Shown here: positions 1 to 7,381 of the stretch, one piece after another
Layout of the letters: the number at the start of each line of letters is the position of its first letter
Numbering within the stretch: position 1 is the first letter of the stretch
Assembly: GCA_948330435.1 (NCBI GenBank)
Contig: CAOJBY010000036.1
Span: 1 to 29,222, forward strand
Origin: an uncultured Lachnoclostridium sp.
Lineage (GTDB): Bacteria > Bacillota > Clostridia > Lachnospirales > Lachnospiraceae
Length of the DNA stretch: 29,222 bases
Direction of reading: 5' to 3'
Position numbers and translations under genes: made by a program
The notes under the pieces: model-generated
Told to the model about the DNA's origin: nothing
The model's database searches: none
The model's input: the letters and a program-made list of their open reading frames with translations, nothing else

Positions 1-110
1 AAGGAAACAAGCAGCGCCTTCTCCGGCTCCTTCTTGGTGATCTCCGAGAAGTCGGAACCTGTCATATGTCTTCTGGAAGGTGTATATGGGTTATAGGTTT
101 TAATTCCCAT
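1..110 (-). CDS. rplB: 50S ribosomal protein L2, N-terminal fragment
   Basis: The minus strand begins an ORF with MGIKTYNPYTPSRRHMTGSD, the typical start of L2, which binds 23S rRNA near the peptidyl transferase centre. Only the first 36 codons lie in the window; the rest is beyond the left edge. An AAAGGAG site 9 bases before the ATG supports the start. It follows rplW by about 70 bases, the normal S10 operon order. Confidence 0.95.
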   Translation of the reverse strand, partial: MGIKTYNPYTPSRRHMTGSDFSEITKKEPEKALLVS

Positions 111-181
111 TACAGTTCACTCCTTTCGTTTTTGCGTTTATTGTCATGCTTTCCTGCATATATTTTTACAAAATCTACGGC

Positions 182-481
182 TTACAGCCCCTCAAAAATC
201 TCGATATCCGCACTCTCGGCGGTCAGCTGTACGATAGCTTTTTTCGTCTTGGCCGTCTTACCCACTACCATACCCCGTCTCTTCTTCTTTCCATCCAGGT
301 TCATAGTGTTTACACTTTTAACCTTAGTTCCTGCGAACATCTTCTCAACGGCTTCCTTTACCTGAGACTTTGTTGCGTCTGTGTGAACCAGGAAAGTATA
401 TTTCTTTTCGCCCATAGCAGCCATACTCTTCTCAGTGATGATTGGCTTCTGGATGACATCATAATACTTCAGATCTGCCAT
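182..481 (-). CDS. rplW: 50S ribosomal protein L23
   Basis: A 99-residue protein, normal length for bacterial L23. It opens with MADLKYYDVIQKPIITEKS and contains the family features PIITEKS and VNTMNLDGKKKRRG. L23 binds 23S rRNA at the exit tunnel and docks trigger factor and SRP. Its ATG shares one base with the rplD stop (TAATG), so translation is probably coupled to rplD. It is the fourth gene of the S10 operon here and should be co-transcribed from the promoter at about 2391-2419. Confidence 0.97.
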   Translation of the reverse strand: MADLKYYDVIQKPIITEKSMAAMGEKKYTFLVHTDATKSQVKEAVEKMFAGTKVKSVNTMNLDGKKKRRGMVVGKTAKTKKAIVQLTAESADIEIFEGL

Positions 482-1101
482 TATGCGTACACCTCCTCGA
501 TTGTTGCTACTGCGTCCTTGGTTACGATAACCGTGTTGTACTTCAAAATATCAAATACATTGATGGTATTTGTCAGAGCCGTCTTCACATCCGGGATGTT
601 TCTTGCGGACATTACCACGTTCTTGTCATTGTCATTCAGAACTACAAGTGCCTTGGTGGTTTTCAGGTTATCCAGAACGTTTTTGAAGTTCTTTGTCTTA
701 ATCTCGTCAAATTTCAGCTCGTCTACTACAATGAGCTTCTTCTCCTGAACTTTGGAGGTCAGAGCGGACTTGAGTGCCAGTCTCTTCTCCTTCTTGTTCA
801 GACGAATGGTGTAGTCTCTCGGTGTGGGGGCGAATACCACTCCGCCGCCCGTCCACTGGGGTGCTCTCGTTGAACCCTGTCTTGCATGACCGGTTCCTTT
901 TTGTCTCCAGGGCTTTCTTCCGCCGCCGGATACTTCGGAGCGGGTCTTTGCCTTCTGCGTTCCCTGACGCTTATTTGCAAGCTGTGCCACAACAGCCATG
1001 TGTACCAGGTGCTCGTTTACTTCCACACCGAATACAGCATCGTTTAAGTCCATTGTGCCAACTTCCTTACCTTCCATATTGTAAACAGATACTGTTGCCA
1101 T
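481..1101 (-). CDS. rplD: 50S ribosomal protein L4
   Basis: A 206-residue protein with the L4 signature GGGRKPWRQKGTGHARQGS at about residues 60-78, the basic loop that enters the exit tunnel. The N-terminal MATVSVYNMEGKEVG is typical of Firmicutes L4. An AAAGGAGG site lies just upstream of the ATG. It sits between rplC (26-base gap) and rplW (one-base overlap). In gamma-proteobacteria L4 represses its own operon through the S10 leader; nothing here shows that this mechanism operates in this organism. Confidence 0.97.
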   Translation of the reverse strand: MATVSVYNMEGKEVGTMDLNDAVFGVEVNEHLVHMAVVAQLANKRQGTQKAKTRSEVSGGGRKPWRQKGTGHARQGSTRAPQWTGGGVVFAPTPRDYTIRLNKKEKRLALKSALTSKVQEKKLIVVDELKFDEIKTKNFKNVLDNLKTTKALVVLNDNDKNVVMSARNIPDVKTALTNTINVFDILKYNTVIVTKDAVATIEEVYA

Positions 1102-1127
1102 CTGTAAGTCCTCCTTTCCGCTAAAGA

Positions 1128-1763
1128 TTATTTGCTAACCTTTACTGTCTCTTTAATTGTAACTAAAGATTTTCTGGGTCCGGGAACCGCGCCCTTTACC
1201 AGAAGCAGGTTGTTCTCCGCATCTACGCGAACAATCTCAAGGTTCTGAACGGTCACTCTTTTGTGACCCATCTGTCCGGGCATTCCTTTTCCCTTGAATA
1301 CCTTGCTGGGATCGGAACATGCACCGTTGGAACCCTGATGACGATGGAACTTAGAACCGTGGGTCATGGGTCCTCTGTGCTGTCCGTGTCTCTTGATGGC
1401 ACCCTGGAAGCCCTTACCTTTGGAAATGGCGGTTGCGTCTACCTTGTCTCCTGCCTCGAAGATGTCTGCCTTAATCTCCTGTGCCAGAGCGTAGCTTTCC
1501 GCATCCTCAAGCTTCAACTCTCTTACATATCTCTTATAAGAAACGCCGGCTTTCTCAAAATGTCCCTTTAAGGGCTTATTCACCAGCTTTTCTCTCTTAT
1601 CAACGAATCCTACCTGAACAGCACTGTAACCGTCATTCTCTACGGTCTTAACCTGGGTTACTACACAGGGTCCGGCCTGAAGTACGGTAACCGGTGTCAG
1701 CACGCCGTCCTCGTTGAAAATCTGTGTCATTCCAACTTTGGTTGCCAAAATTGCTTTCTTCAT
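1128..1763 (-). CDS. rplC: 50S ribosomal protein L3
   Basis: A 211-residue protein starting MKKAILATKVGMTQIFNEDG, with the L3 core motifs KGFQGAIKRH and HRHQGSNGACSDPSKVFKGK and the C-terminal GPRKSLVTIKET. L3 is a primary assembly protein of the large subunit near the peptidyl transferase centre. An AAGGAGGAAGAG site precedes the ATG. The gap to rpsJ is 59 bases and no promoter is evident in it, so it belongs to the S10 transcript. Confidence 0.97.
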   Translation of the reverse strand: MKKAILATKVGMTQIFNEDGVLTPVTVLQAGPCVVTQVKTVENDGYSAVQVGFVDKREKLVNKPLKGHFEKAGVSYKRYVRELKLEDAESYALAQEIKADIFEAGDKVDATAISKGKGFQGAIKRHGQHRGPMTHGSKFHRHQGSNGACSDPSKVFKGKGMPGQMGHKRVTVQNLEIVRVDAENNLLLVKGAVPGPRKSLVTIKETVKVSK

Positions 1764-1822
1764 TTCTCTTCCTCCTTATTTCTCTACAGCGGAACGCCGG
1801 AACGTTCATTCTAGCTGAAGGA

Positions 1823-2140
1823 CTATTTTGTTTTCATCTTAATGTCGATGTACACGCCTGCTGGCATCTCCAGTCTGGACAGTGCATCTACTGTCTTCTG
1901 GGTTGGTGTAATGATATCAATGAGCCTCTTATGAGTTCTCTGCTCGAACTGCTCTCTGGAGTCTTTGTACTTGTGTACTGCCCGCAGAATGGTAACCACC
2001 TCTTTCTTAGTGGGAAGGGGTACCGGTCCGCTTACCTGTGCTCCGTTCTTTTTTACAGTTTCGATGATCTTCTTTGCGGATGCATCCACCAGCTGATGGT
2101 CATACGCTTTCAATGTGATTCTCATTACCTGAGTTGCCAT
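1823..2140 (-). CDS. rpsJ: 30S ribosomal protein S10
   Basis: A 105-residue protein, typical S10 length, with MRITLKAYDHQLVDASAKKI and the end of the family motif (RLIDIITPTQKTVDALSRLE). S10 sits in the head of the 30S subunit and is also the NusE antitermination factor. It is the first gene of this operon. A strong AAAGGAGGCGAC site precedes the ATG, and a long leader and a good promoter lie upstream. Confidence 0.97.
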   Translation of the reverse strand: MATQVMRITLKAYDHQLVDASAKKIIETVKKNGAQVSGPVPLPTKKEVVTILRAVHKYKDSREQFEQRTHKRLIDIITPTQKTVDALSRLEMPAGVYIDIKMKTK

Positions 2141-2390
2141 AAAAAAAGTCGCCTCCTTTTCGTACTTTTAAGACCAGTACGACAAGCGGTGACTGTACAC
2201 TCTCCCGTGTGTATCCTGTTTTAAAAATTAAAAAAAATTTCCACACGTTGTTTCCACGCATAGGTGGACAGTTAATTTGTACAGTGACTTGTCGCCAGTT
2301 TCCTAACTTGACATTCGCTCCACGGAAAAACCTGCCTTGTTTTAGGCAGCAACCTCACGCTTCACAGCTATCAATGTCACAACATTTGTG
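2141..2390 (-). promoter_or_regulatory. 5' leader of the S10 operon
   Basis: About 245 transcribed bases lie between the promoter and rpsJ, with no ORF. On the minus strand a small hairpin (CCAC-6-GTGG, 2254-2267) is followed after some 17 bases by a run of T (plus-strand A run at about 2230-2237). That arrangement could be a weak attenuator but the stem is only 4 bp. No similarity to a named ribosomal leader is claimed. Confidence 0.4.
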
Positions 2391-2419
2391 ATTATACAGG
2401 AACTTCAAGGGAAATGCAA
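2391..2419 (-). promoter_or_regulatory. Sigma-A promoter of the S10 operon
   Basis: The minus strand reads TTGCAT (2414-2419), a 17-base spacer, then a perfect TATAAT (2391-2396). It points toward rpsJ, with transcription expected to start near 2385. It is the only good promoter between the upstream gene and rpsJ. Confidence 0.8.
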
Positions 2420-2429
2420 GTGCTTTTTT

Positions 2430-2475
2430 AAAAAAATGCGAAAAAATTTCTTACAAATTGCACAAATCTTTCCGC
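2430..2475 (-). terminator. Terminator of the symporter/hypothetical operon
   Basis: On the minus strand a 12-bp stem with two G-T pairs (arms 2464-2475 and 2438-2449) is followed by seven T residues. It lies just after the stop of the 2494-2979 gene and just before the S10 promoter, separating the two units. Confidence 0.6.
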
Positions 2476-2493
2476 ACTTTTTTGTCTATTTTG

Positions 2494-2979
2494 CTATTTC
2501 AAAAGTTCTTGTAACTTTCCAATCATCTTTTCTGTCTGCTGGTTGAAATTCTCAAAAAAAACAGTTTCGCCTCTGCTTTCCTCATTTAAATAATCTATAC
2601 GCAGATAATATTTTACTTTTCCCCATTTTGTTCCAGAAACATTATGAACATATGTCCCTGAAACAGCACCTATTACTAGTGTCGCAGCATCCAACATAGG
2701 GGAAGCTTCCACACTCTTTTCCCTTGTTACAGTAGAAGTTATTCCCATATAATTAATTTTTTTGACCGGAATTATATAATGTTCCGTATATGTGTTATTA
2801 TAATTGTCCTGCAGAACATACAAATATAATTCTGTTAACAGCAACTCGCACACGCAGTCCGGTTTGCTGTCACCCCAAGGAACTAGCTTTGCCTGGACAT
2901 GACACTGTACCTGAAAGCCATTATATTCTTTTAGGGGATCTGCACCACCGTTTTTATTTTGCTTACGGTTCCAAAACAT
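2494..2979 (-). CDS. Hypothetical protein, 161 residues
   Basis: I do not recognise this family. The protein has no signal peptide or clear membrane segment. It starts with a short polar stretch (MFWNRKQNKNGGADPLKEYN) and continues with alternating beta-type segments (ELLLTELYLYVLQDNY, HYIIPVKKINYMGI, KYYLRIDYL, ETVFFENF) and a C-terminal helix (QTEKMIGKLQELLK). The pattern of strands plus a final helix recalls small PH/GRAM-like domains, but that is a guess. A GGAGCAGGAGG site precedes the ATG. It lies 29 bases after the symporter gene on the same strand, so it is probably co-transcribed with it, ahead of a terminator at 2430-2475. Confidence 0.75.
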   Translation of the reverse strand: MFWNRKQNKNGGADPLKEYNGFQVQCHVQAKLVPWGDSKPDCVCELLLTELYLYVLQDNYNNTYTEHYIIPVKKINYMGITSTVTREKSVEASPMLDAATLVIGAVSGTYVHNVSGTKWGKVKYYLRIDYLNEESRGETVFFENFNQQTEKMIGKLQELLK

Positions 2980-3008
2980 TTTTCCTCCTGCTCCTATAGA
3001 GGGCTGCT

Positions 3009-4556
3009 TTACACTTCCACATTCCCTGACCGCACATCCTCAAACTCTTTTAAAATTTCTTCAGATGGCGCCTTTGTCGCAAGGCTTACCCCGACAATCA
3101 ATGCCAGACTAATAACAAACCCAACAGCGAGAGAGTAAAGTCCAGTAGCCGTTCCCAATGTCTGTCCGTTCATTAATGGAAGATAATCCCAGACTAGAAC
3201 AGTCAATGCGCCAGAAACAATTCCAGCTACAGCACCCGGAAGATTTGTACGCTTCCAGTAAAGAGAGAGTACAACAAGCGGTCCAAAGGCTGCTCCAAAG
3301 CCCGCCCATGCATTGGACACCAACCCCATAATACTGCTGTCCGGGTCAAGGGCAATAATATATGCCAGCACCGCCACTACCAGCACGGTAATGCGGCTGA
3401 TGTTCAAAACCTTTTTGGAATCCGCTTTGGGATTCATCACCTGATGGTACAGATCCTCAGATACAGCAGAGGCTGTAACCAGAAGCTGGGAATCTGCCGT
3501 AGACATAATCGCCGCCAAGATTCCACATAGAAACAAGCCGCCGATAAAGGGCAGGGTTATATCTCGGGTAAATACCTTGGTAATCATTTCTATAAATACA
3601 TTCTCTGTAGAACCTGCTCCATCTGCTCCCAGAACCACCGGATAGAGGTAGGCACGCCCAATGACACCCAGTGCACAGGCAAAAGCAAGAGACAGAGTGC
3701 ACCAGACAATAGCAATCCAGCGGGATTTACGAATCTCCCTTTCATCCCGCACTGCCATAAAACGCACCAGGATATGGGGCATTCCGAAGTATCCAAAGCA
3801 CCAGGCAAACTGAGAGAAAATCTCCATTCCCGTATATGCCTTGCCACCGTTGTGCATCAGGTTCAGAAAGGATTCGGATCCCCCTGCCACACCACTGGCA
3901 TCCAGAAGTGAGGTCAGATTCCCACTTCCCACTAGGAACAAGGCCACGATTGGTACTGCAAGAATCCCTACCAGCATCAGCATTCCCTGGATAAAGTCTG
4001 TAACGCAGACCGCCATAAAGCCACCCATAAAAGTATACAGCAGAATTACAGCCGCACCAATGGTCAGAGCAAGCCGGTAGTCCAGACCGAACACCAGGTG
4101 GAAAAGCTTTCCTCCCGCAGCCAGAGCTGATGCCGTGTAAACCAAGAAAAATATAACTATAACCAGAGAAGACACCATCAGAAGAATTCGCTTTTTATCA
4201 TGAAAACGATTCTCAAAGTAAGCCGGCAAAGTCAAAGAGTTATTGGCCCGAATAGTATACCGCCGCAATCTTCCCGAAACAAAAATCCAATTCAGAATAG
4301 TTCCCGTAAGCAGACCAATGGCAATCCATGCCTGGCCCGTACCGTAGGCATAAACCGCTCCCGGAAGCCCCATCAAAAGCCAGCCGCTCATATCGGATGC
4401 CTGTGCTGACAGGGCCGCCACCCAGCCGCCCAAACCTCTTCCGCCCAGAAAATAATCCTCGGAATTGTTGGTTCTCTTCATATAAAGTGCACCAATCACA
4501 ATCATCATAATCATGTATGCCGCAAAAGCGACAACAATCCAAACTGTTGAACTCAT
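3009..4556 (-). CDS. putP: Sodium/solute symporter, PutP (SSS) family
   Basis: A 515-residue, very hydrophobic protein with the length and about 13 membrane segments of the sodium:solute symporter family. PutP-like features are the N-terminal YFLGGRGLGGWVAALSAQAS, the segment GMPHILVRFMAVRDERE, and the motif ILAAIMSTADSQLLVTASAV. Most relatives import proline with Na+, but substrate cannot be read from sequence alone. I chose the ATG at 4556 because it lies 7-8 bases after GGAGGAGTG; the longer frame starts at a GTG inside that ribosome binding site. A TetR gene lies upstream on the same strand and a palindrome sits about 80 bases before the start, so regulation by that TetR is plausible. Confidence 0.88.
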   Translation of the reverse strand: MSSTVWIVVAFAAYMIMMIVIGALYMKRTNNSEDYFLGGRGLGGWVAALSAQASDMSGWLLMGLPGAVYAYGTGQAWIAIGLLTGTILNWIFVSGRLRRYTIRANNSLTLPAYFENRFHDKKRILLMVSSLVIVIFFLVYTASALAAGGKLFHLVFGLDYRLALTIGAAVILLYTFMGGFMAVCVTDFIQGMLMLVGILAVPIVALFLVGSGNLTSLLDASGVAGGSESFLNLMHNGGKAYTGMEIFSQFAWCFGYFGMPHILVRFMAVRDEREIRKSRWIAIVWCTLSLAFACALGVIGRAYLYPVVLGADGAGSTENVFIEMITKVFTRDITLPFIGGLFLCGILAAIMSTADSQLLVTASAVSEDLYHQVMNPKADSKKVLNISRITVLVVAVLAYIIALDPDSSIMGLVSNAWAGFGAAFGPLVVLSLYWKRTNLPGAVAGIVSGALTVLVWDYLPLMNGQTLGTATGLYSLAVGFVISLALIVGVSLATKAPSEEILKEFEDVRSGNVEV

Positions 4557-4635
4557 TTCTAACACTCCTCCATTTTTTTCATCCTTTTCGATTATAACAG
4601 TAGTTTAAAAAATATACCAGATTCGGATCAAAACT

Positions 4636-4649
4636 TAGACTAAAGTCTA
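4636..4649. promoter_or_regulatory. Palindrome upstream of putP, candidate TetR operator
   Basis: TAGACT-AA-AGTCTA is a perfect 6+6 inverted repeat. It sits just upstream of two possible -10 boxes for putP on the minus strand (TATATT at 4611-4616 and TATAAT at 4591-4596); their -35 boxes are poor. For the TATATT option the palindrome covers the -35 region. Size and symmetry fit a TetR-family operator, and a TetR gene ends 119 bases away. Confidence 0.5.
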
Positions 4650-4670
4650 TACGTTATTCTTTACAAATGC

Positions 4671-4700
4671 GAAAATTCCTTTAAATTTCAAGGAATTTTC
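4671..4700. terminator. Hairpin after tetR, possible terminator
   Basis: A perfect 11-bp stem (GAAAATTCCTT at 4671-4681 and AAGGAATTTTC at 4690-4700) with an 8-base loop lies after the tetR stop. There is no strong T run on either side, so it may be a weak terminator or an RNA end-stabiliser. Confidence 0.4.
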
Positions 4701-4767
4701 ATTGTACTGTTTATTGCATCCTATATTCTCAATGGAAAAGTATCAAAAATTTTGTACAATATTATTT

Positions 4768-5355
4768 TTATTTCTTGCGAATTTCACAGAGTAACATGGG
4801 CATTATCCGTAAGCTGTATGCTTTCAGGGAATATTCCCCATTGCAGATGCACCAATCATAGAGCAGAGCCCTCTCGCAAAGGGCGTAAAGCTTGGTAATC
4901 TCATAGGAAGACATCCGAGAGGTCAGTTCTCCTTTTTTCTGTCCTTCTGAAATAATCTCATTAAGCAGGCGATAATAGAGACGATTCTGATCCAGTAAGT
5001 GCTTCTCTCCTTTTGTAATAAGTTGAGAAGAATAGAGCGAGGCCAGAAGTTCCCTGGATACGCTGGTTTCAATCATTTCAAACAATTCCTGATTTAAGTA
5101 AATAAGCTTATCAAAACTATCTTCATCAGGCTCCATCTGTAGCTGAAGTTCTTCATATTTATCATCAAAAAGATAGGACAGGGAACTCAATAATGCATCC
5201 TTTCCATCAAAATAATGATAAAATGTTCCTTTGGAAGTCCCTGCTTCCCGAATAATCTCATCTACCGTTGTATCATCATAACCCTGCTTATAGAAGAGCT
5301 TCCAAGCTGCTGTTACAATCTTTTTCTTTGTCAATTGCTTCTTCTGCTTTGCCAT
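4768..5355 (-). CDS. TetR/AcrR-family transcriptional regulator
   Basis: A 195-residue protein of typical TetR length. The N-terminal helix-turn-helix is clear at about residues 9-55 (KKKIVTAAWKLFYKQGYDDT, then TVDEIIREAGTSKGTFYHYF). The remaining all-helical part is a ligand-binding domain of unknown specificity. It has its own promoter (5391-5419) that overlaps, back to back, the promoter of the methyltransferase gene at 5448. The symporter gene lies downstream on the same strand. Likely targets are its own promoter, the divergent gene and putP; none is proven. The start has an AGGTGG-like site (GGGAGGTGGC) just upstream. Confidence 0.9.
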   Translation of the reverse strand: MAKQKKQLTKKKIVTAAWKLFYKQGYDDTTVDEIIREAGTSKGTFYHYFDGKDALLSSLSYLFDDKYEELQLQMEPDEDSFDKLIYLNQELFEMIETSVSRELLASLYSSQLITKGEKHLLDQNRLYYRLLNEIISEGQKKGELTSRMSSYEITKLYALCERALLYDWCICNGEYSLKAYSLRIMPMLLCEIRKK

Positions 5356-5369
5356 AAGCCACCTCCCGC

Positions 5370-5398
5370 TTGACGCTGATTTTGCTTTTTAGTATAAT
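5370..5398 (+). promoter_or_regulatory. Promoter of the methyltransferase gene
   Basis: TTGACG (5370-5375), a 17-base spacer and TATAAT (5393-5398) form a near-consensus sigma-A promoter 50 bases before the start at 5448. Its -10 box shares bases with the tetR -10 box on the other strand, so polymerases on the two promoters should exclude each other. Confidence 0.8.
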
Positions 5399-5419
5399 AT
5401 GAGCACTTAGTGAATGCAA
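5391..5419 (-). promoter_or_regulatory. Promoter of tetR with internal palindrome
   Basis: On the minus strand TTGCAT (5414-5419), a 17-base spacer and TATACT (5391-5396) form a good promoter toward tetR. The spacer contains CACTTAGTG (5404-5412), a 9-base palindrome lying at the expected start site of the divergent transcript. It could be a TetR operator, although it does not match the palindrome upstream of putP. Confidence 0.65.
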
Positions 5420-5447
5420 GCAGAACGCACAGAGCAGAGGTTTCTAT

Positions 5448-6323
5448 ATGTGGATAGCTGATAATTGGAAAGACTACGAAGTCTTAGACACTTCAAAAGG
5501 AGAAAAACTGGAGCGATGGGGAAACTATATCCTCATAAGACCCGATCCCCAGGTTATATGGAACACCCCCCGAAATCACAAAGGATGGAGAGAAAAAAAC
5601 GGTCATTACCACCGCAGCAAAAAGGGCGGTGGAGAATGGGAATTTTTCAATCTCCCCCAACAGTGGTGCATTGAATACAAGCCCCGTACTCAAGAAGCCC
5701 TCACCTTTCAACTAAAACCTTTCAGTTTTAAACATACTGGCTTGTTTCCGGAACAGGCCGCCAACTGGGATTGGTTCAGTGAAAAAATACGTTCCTGCCG
5801 ACGTTCTATTAAGATCCTGAATCTTTTTGCATACACAGGAGGAGCCACCCTTGCAGCTGCAAAAGCCGGTGCTGCTGTTACTCATGTGGATGCCTCAAAG
5901 GGTATGGTTGTCTGGGCCAAGGAAAATGCACGTTCTTCAGGACTCGACGAAGCTCCCATTCGCTGGATCGTTGACGATTGTGTAAAGTTCGTGGAACGTG
6001 AAATACGCCGTGGCAATCACTATGATGCAATCATTATGGATCCTCCCTCTTATGGCAGGGGACCCAAAGGGGAAATCTGGAAGATAGAAGACTCGATTTT
6101 CCCCTTCATTCAGCTTTGCACCCAGCTTTTAAGTGATAAGCCTTTATTTTTCTTGGTAAACTCCTATACCACAGGACTGGCCCCAGCAGTATTGACATAT
6201 ATGCTATCTACTGCCCTGAAAGAATTTGGCGGAACCGTTGCTTCTCAGGAAATAGGACTTCCTGTGTCCTCTACAGGCCTGATCCTTCCCTGCGGAGCCA
6301 GCGGACGCTGGGAAGCCAGGTAG
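5448..6323 (+). CDS. Class I SAM-dependent methyltransferase, RlmI-like
   Basis: A 291-residue protein with a Rossmann methyltransferase domain from about residue 115. Motif I is LNLFAYTGGATLAAAKAGA, followed by the acidic VTHVDASKGMV that would bind the SAM ribose. Motif IV is IIMDPPSYGRG, the DPPSY form seen in RlmI and the C-terminal half of RlmL, which methylate 23S rRNA. The N-terminal third is a beta-rich substrate-binding region but shorter than in RlmI and without an evident complete PUA domain. rRNA methylation is therefore likely but the target base is unknown. It has its own promoter at 5370-5398 and a strong terminator at 6383-6430. An AGAGG sequence 7 bases before the ATG serves as ribosome binding site. 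Confidence 0.85.
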   Translation: MWIADNWKDYEVLDTSKGEKLERWGNYILIRPDPQVIWNTPRNHKGWREKNGHYHRSKKGGGEWEFFNLPQQWCIEYKPRTQEALTFQLKPFSFKHTGLFPEQAANWDWFSEKIRSCRRSIKILNLFAYTGGATLAAAKAGAAVTHVDASKGMVVWAKENARSSGLDEAPIRWIVDDCVKFVEREIRRGNHYDAIIMDPPSYGRGPKGEIWKIEDSIFPFIQLCTQLLSDKPLFFLVNSYTTGLAPAVLTYMLSTALKEFGGTVASQEIGLPVSSTGLILPCGASGRWEAR

Positions 6324-6382
6324 CCGACTTTCTTCTATGGCCAGGGTGCCGGAAGGGATATTACGAAACTACAAAAATGAAA

Positions 6383-6430
6383 AAGAACTGCGGCAGGGAG
6401 ATTTCCATTGTTCTGCCACAGTTCTTTTTT
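6383..6430. terminator. Bidirectional intrinsic terminator
   Basis: Two stem blocks, AGAACTG/CAGTTCT and GGCAG/CTGCC, form one hairpin (6384-6396 with 6413-6425), with T runs on both strands. It lies between the convergent methyltransferase gene and the gene ending at 6441 and can end both. Confidence 0.85.
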
Positions 6431-6440
6431 CTTTAAATCC

Positions 6441-6812
6441 TTAATAGTAATAGCCACCCATGTTGTCCAATGTAGTTGCAACAGCTGCTCCCATTATTAC
6501 CATCATTATGATCATGAAAGCAATCATAATTGCAAAAAAGATCAAATAAGCTTTAAAGAAATTAGATTTACTCTTCTTCTCCTTACTGCTAAAAGCCCAT
6601 ACAAACATCATCACAATATTTACACAGGGAATCATCATTACAAGCAGAGAAATCAGCCACTCGCCCATAGACATTGGCTCTTCCAAATTATCCTGAGGCT
6701 GCTGATACTGATACTGAAGCTGCTCCTGAATACTGGGCTGGGGCTGCTGATACTGGCCGCCACCATAAGTATTCTGCTCCTGGTTTCCTGAATTATTGTA
6801 CATATCATCCAT
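6441..6812 (-). CDS. Small membrane protein with Gln-rich N terminus
   Basis: A 123-residue protein. Residues 1-45 are polar and rich in Q, Y, N and G (for example GGGQYQQPQPSIQEQLQYQY). Two membrane helices follow: MSMGEWLISLLVMMIPCVNI and the stretch from AYLIFFAIMIAFM onward, separated by a lysine-rich loop (SSKEKKSKS). The layout resembles small two-helix proteins common in Clostridia next to DUF2752 genes; function is unknown. I chose the ATG at 6812 because a GAGGAGGAAAGAG site lies just before it; the longer frame has no such site. It follows the DUF2752 gene by 68 bases on the same strand and is probably in its operon. Confidence 0.75.
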   Translation of the reverse strand: MDDMYNNSGNQEQNTYGGGQYQQPQPSIQEQLQYQYQQPQDNLEEPMSMGEWLISLLVMMIPCVNIVMMFVWAFSSKEKKSKSNFFKAYLIFFAIMIAFMIIMMVIMGAAVATTLDNMGGYYY

Positions 6813-6880
6813 ATCTCTTTCCTCCTCACACTTTTTACAAAATACCTTATAGGTTCTGCTATAGTGTATCACTTTTTCTT

Positions 6881-7282
6881 TTACTCTGCAACTTTTTTCA
6901 GTTCCAGGGGAAAGCCAAAACAAATCCGGTAAGCATACAAAAAAAACGTCCCCAAAAGCATCGCAATCAACAGATAAGTAAGAAATTTAGGCTTTTTATT
7001 CAGCAAATAGCGATTCACCACAAATAATGCGGCAAGTAACATCCATCCATAAACCAGCGGCTGCAACTGCCATGCCTGTTGCCAACGTCCGGACAAGACA
7101 CAAAAAAAAGCCCGTGTCATTCCGCATCCCGGGCAGGGTAAATGACACACAATCATCATAGGACAAAACTGCCCAAACATCACATGTGCTGTTATATAAT
7201 ATATCACAATCCCCAAAAGAGCATAACGCAGTTCATACAAATCTTCTCTAAAGCGGCAAGCCCCTGCTTTCACACGTTCCAT
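6881..7282 (-). CDS. DUF2752 family membrane protein
   Basis: A 133-residue protein with the DUF2752 signature: a cysteine-rich turn (CPMMIVCHLPCPGCGMTRAF, residues 40-59), preceded by one membrane segment (about 20-38) and followed by two more (about 78-90 and 100-122). The family is widespread in bacteria and its biochemical role is not established. It is followed at 68 bases by another small membrane protein, a frequent pairing in Clostridia. The ribosome binding site is weak (GGGAG about 13 bases before the ATG). Confidence 0.82.
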   Translation of the reverse strand: MERVKAGACRFREDLYELRYALLGIVIYYITAHVMFGQFCPMMIVCHLPCPGCGMTRAFFCVLSGRWQQAWQLQPLVYGWMLLAALFVVNRYLLNKKPKFLTYLLIAMLLGTFFLYAYRICFGFPLELKKVAE

Positions 7283-7330
7283 GCCTTTCCCATCACTCCC
7301 AATTGTAACAGCTTGTAATATAATGATAAA

Positions 7331-7355
7331 GGGACTGCCAGGTTATGGCAATCCC
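7331..7355 (-). terminator. Terminator-like hairpin after fba
   Basis: The minus strand has a 10-bp stem with one G-T pair (GGGATTGCCA / TGGCAGTCCC) and a 5-base loop, followed by TTTATCATT. It lies 27 bases after the fba stop. The T run is short, so partial read-through into the DUF2752 gene is possible. Confidence 0.6.
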
Positions 7356-7381
7356 CCTCTCTTATTCCAATGCTTTTAATC

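Noticed and set aside
146..748. 200-codon plus-strand ORF
   Set aside because: It lies antisense to rplW and rplD, which are certain, and its product looks like no protein family.
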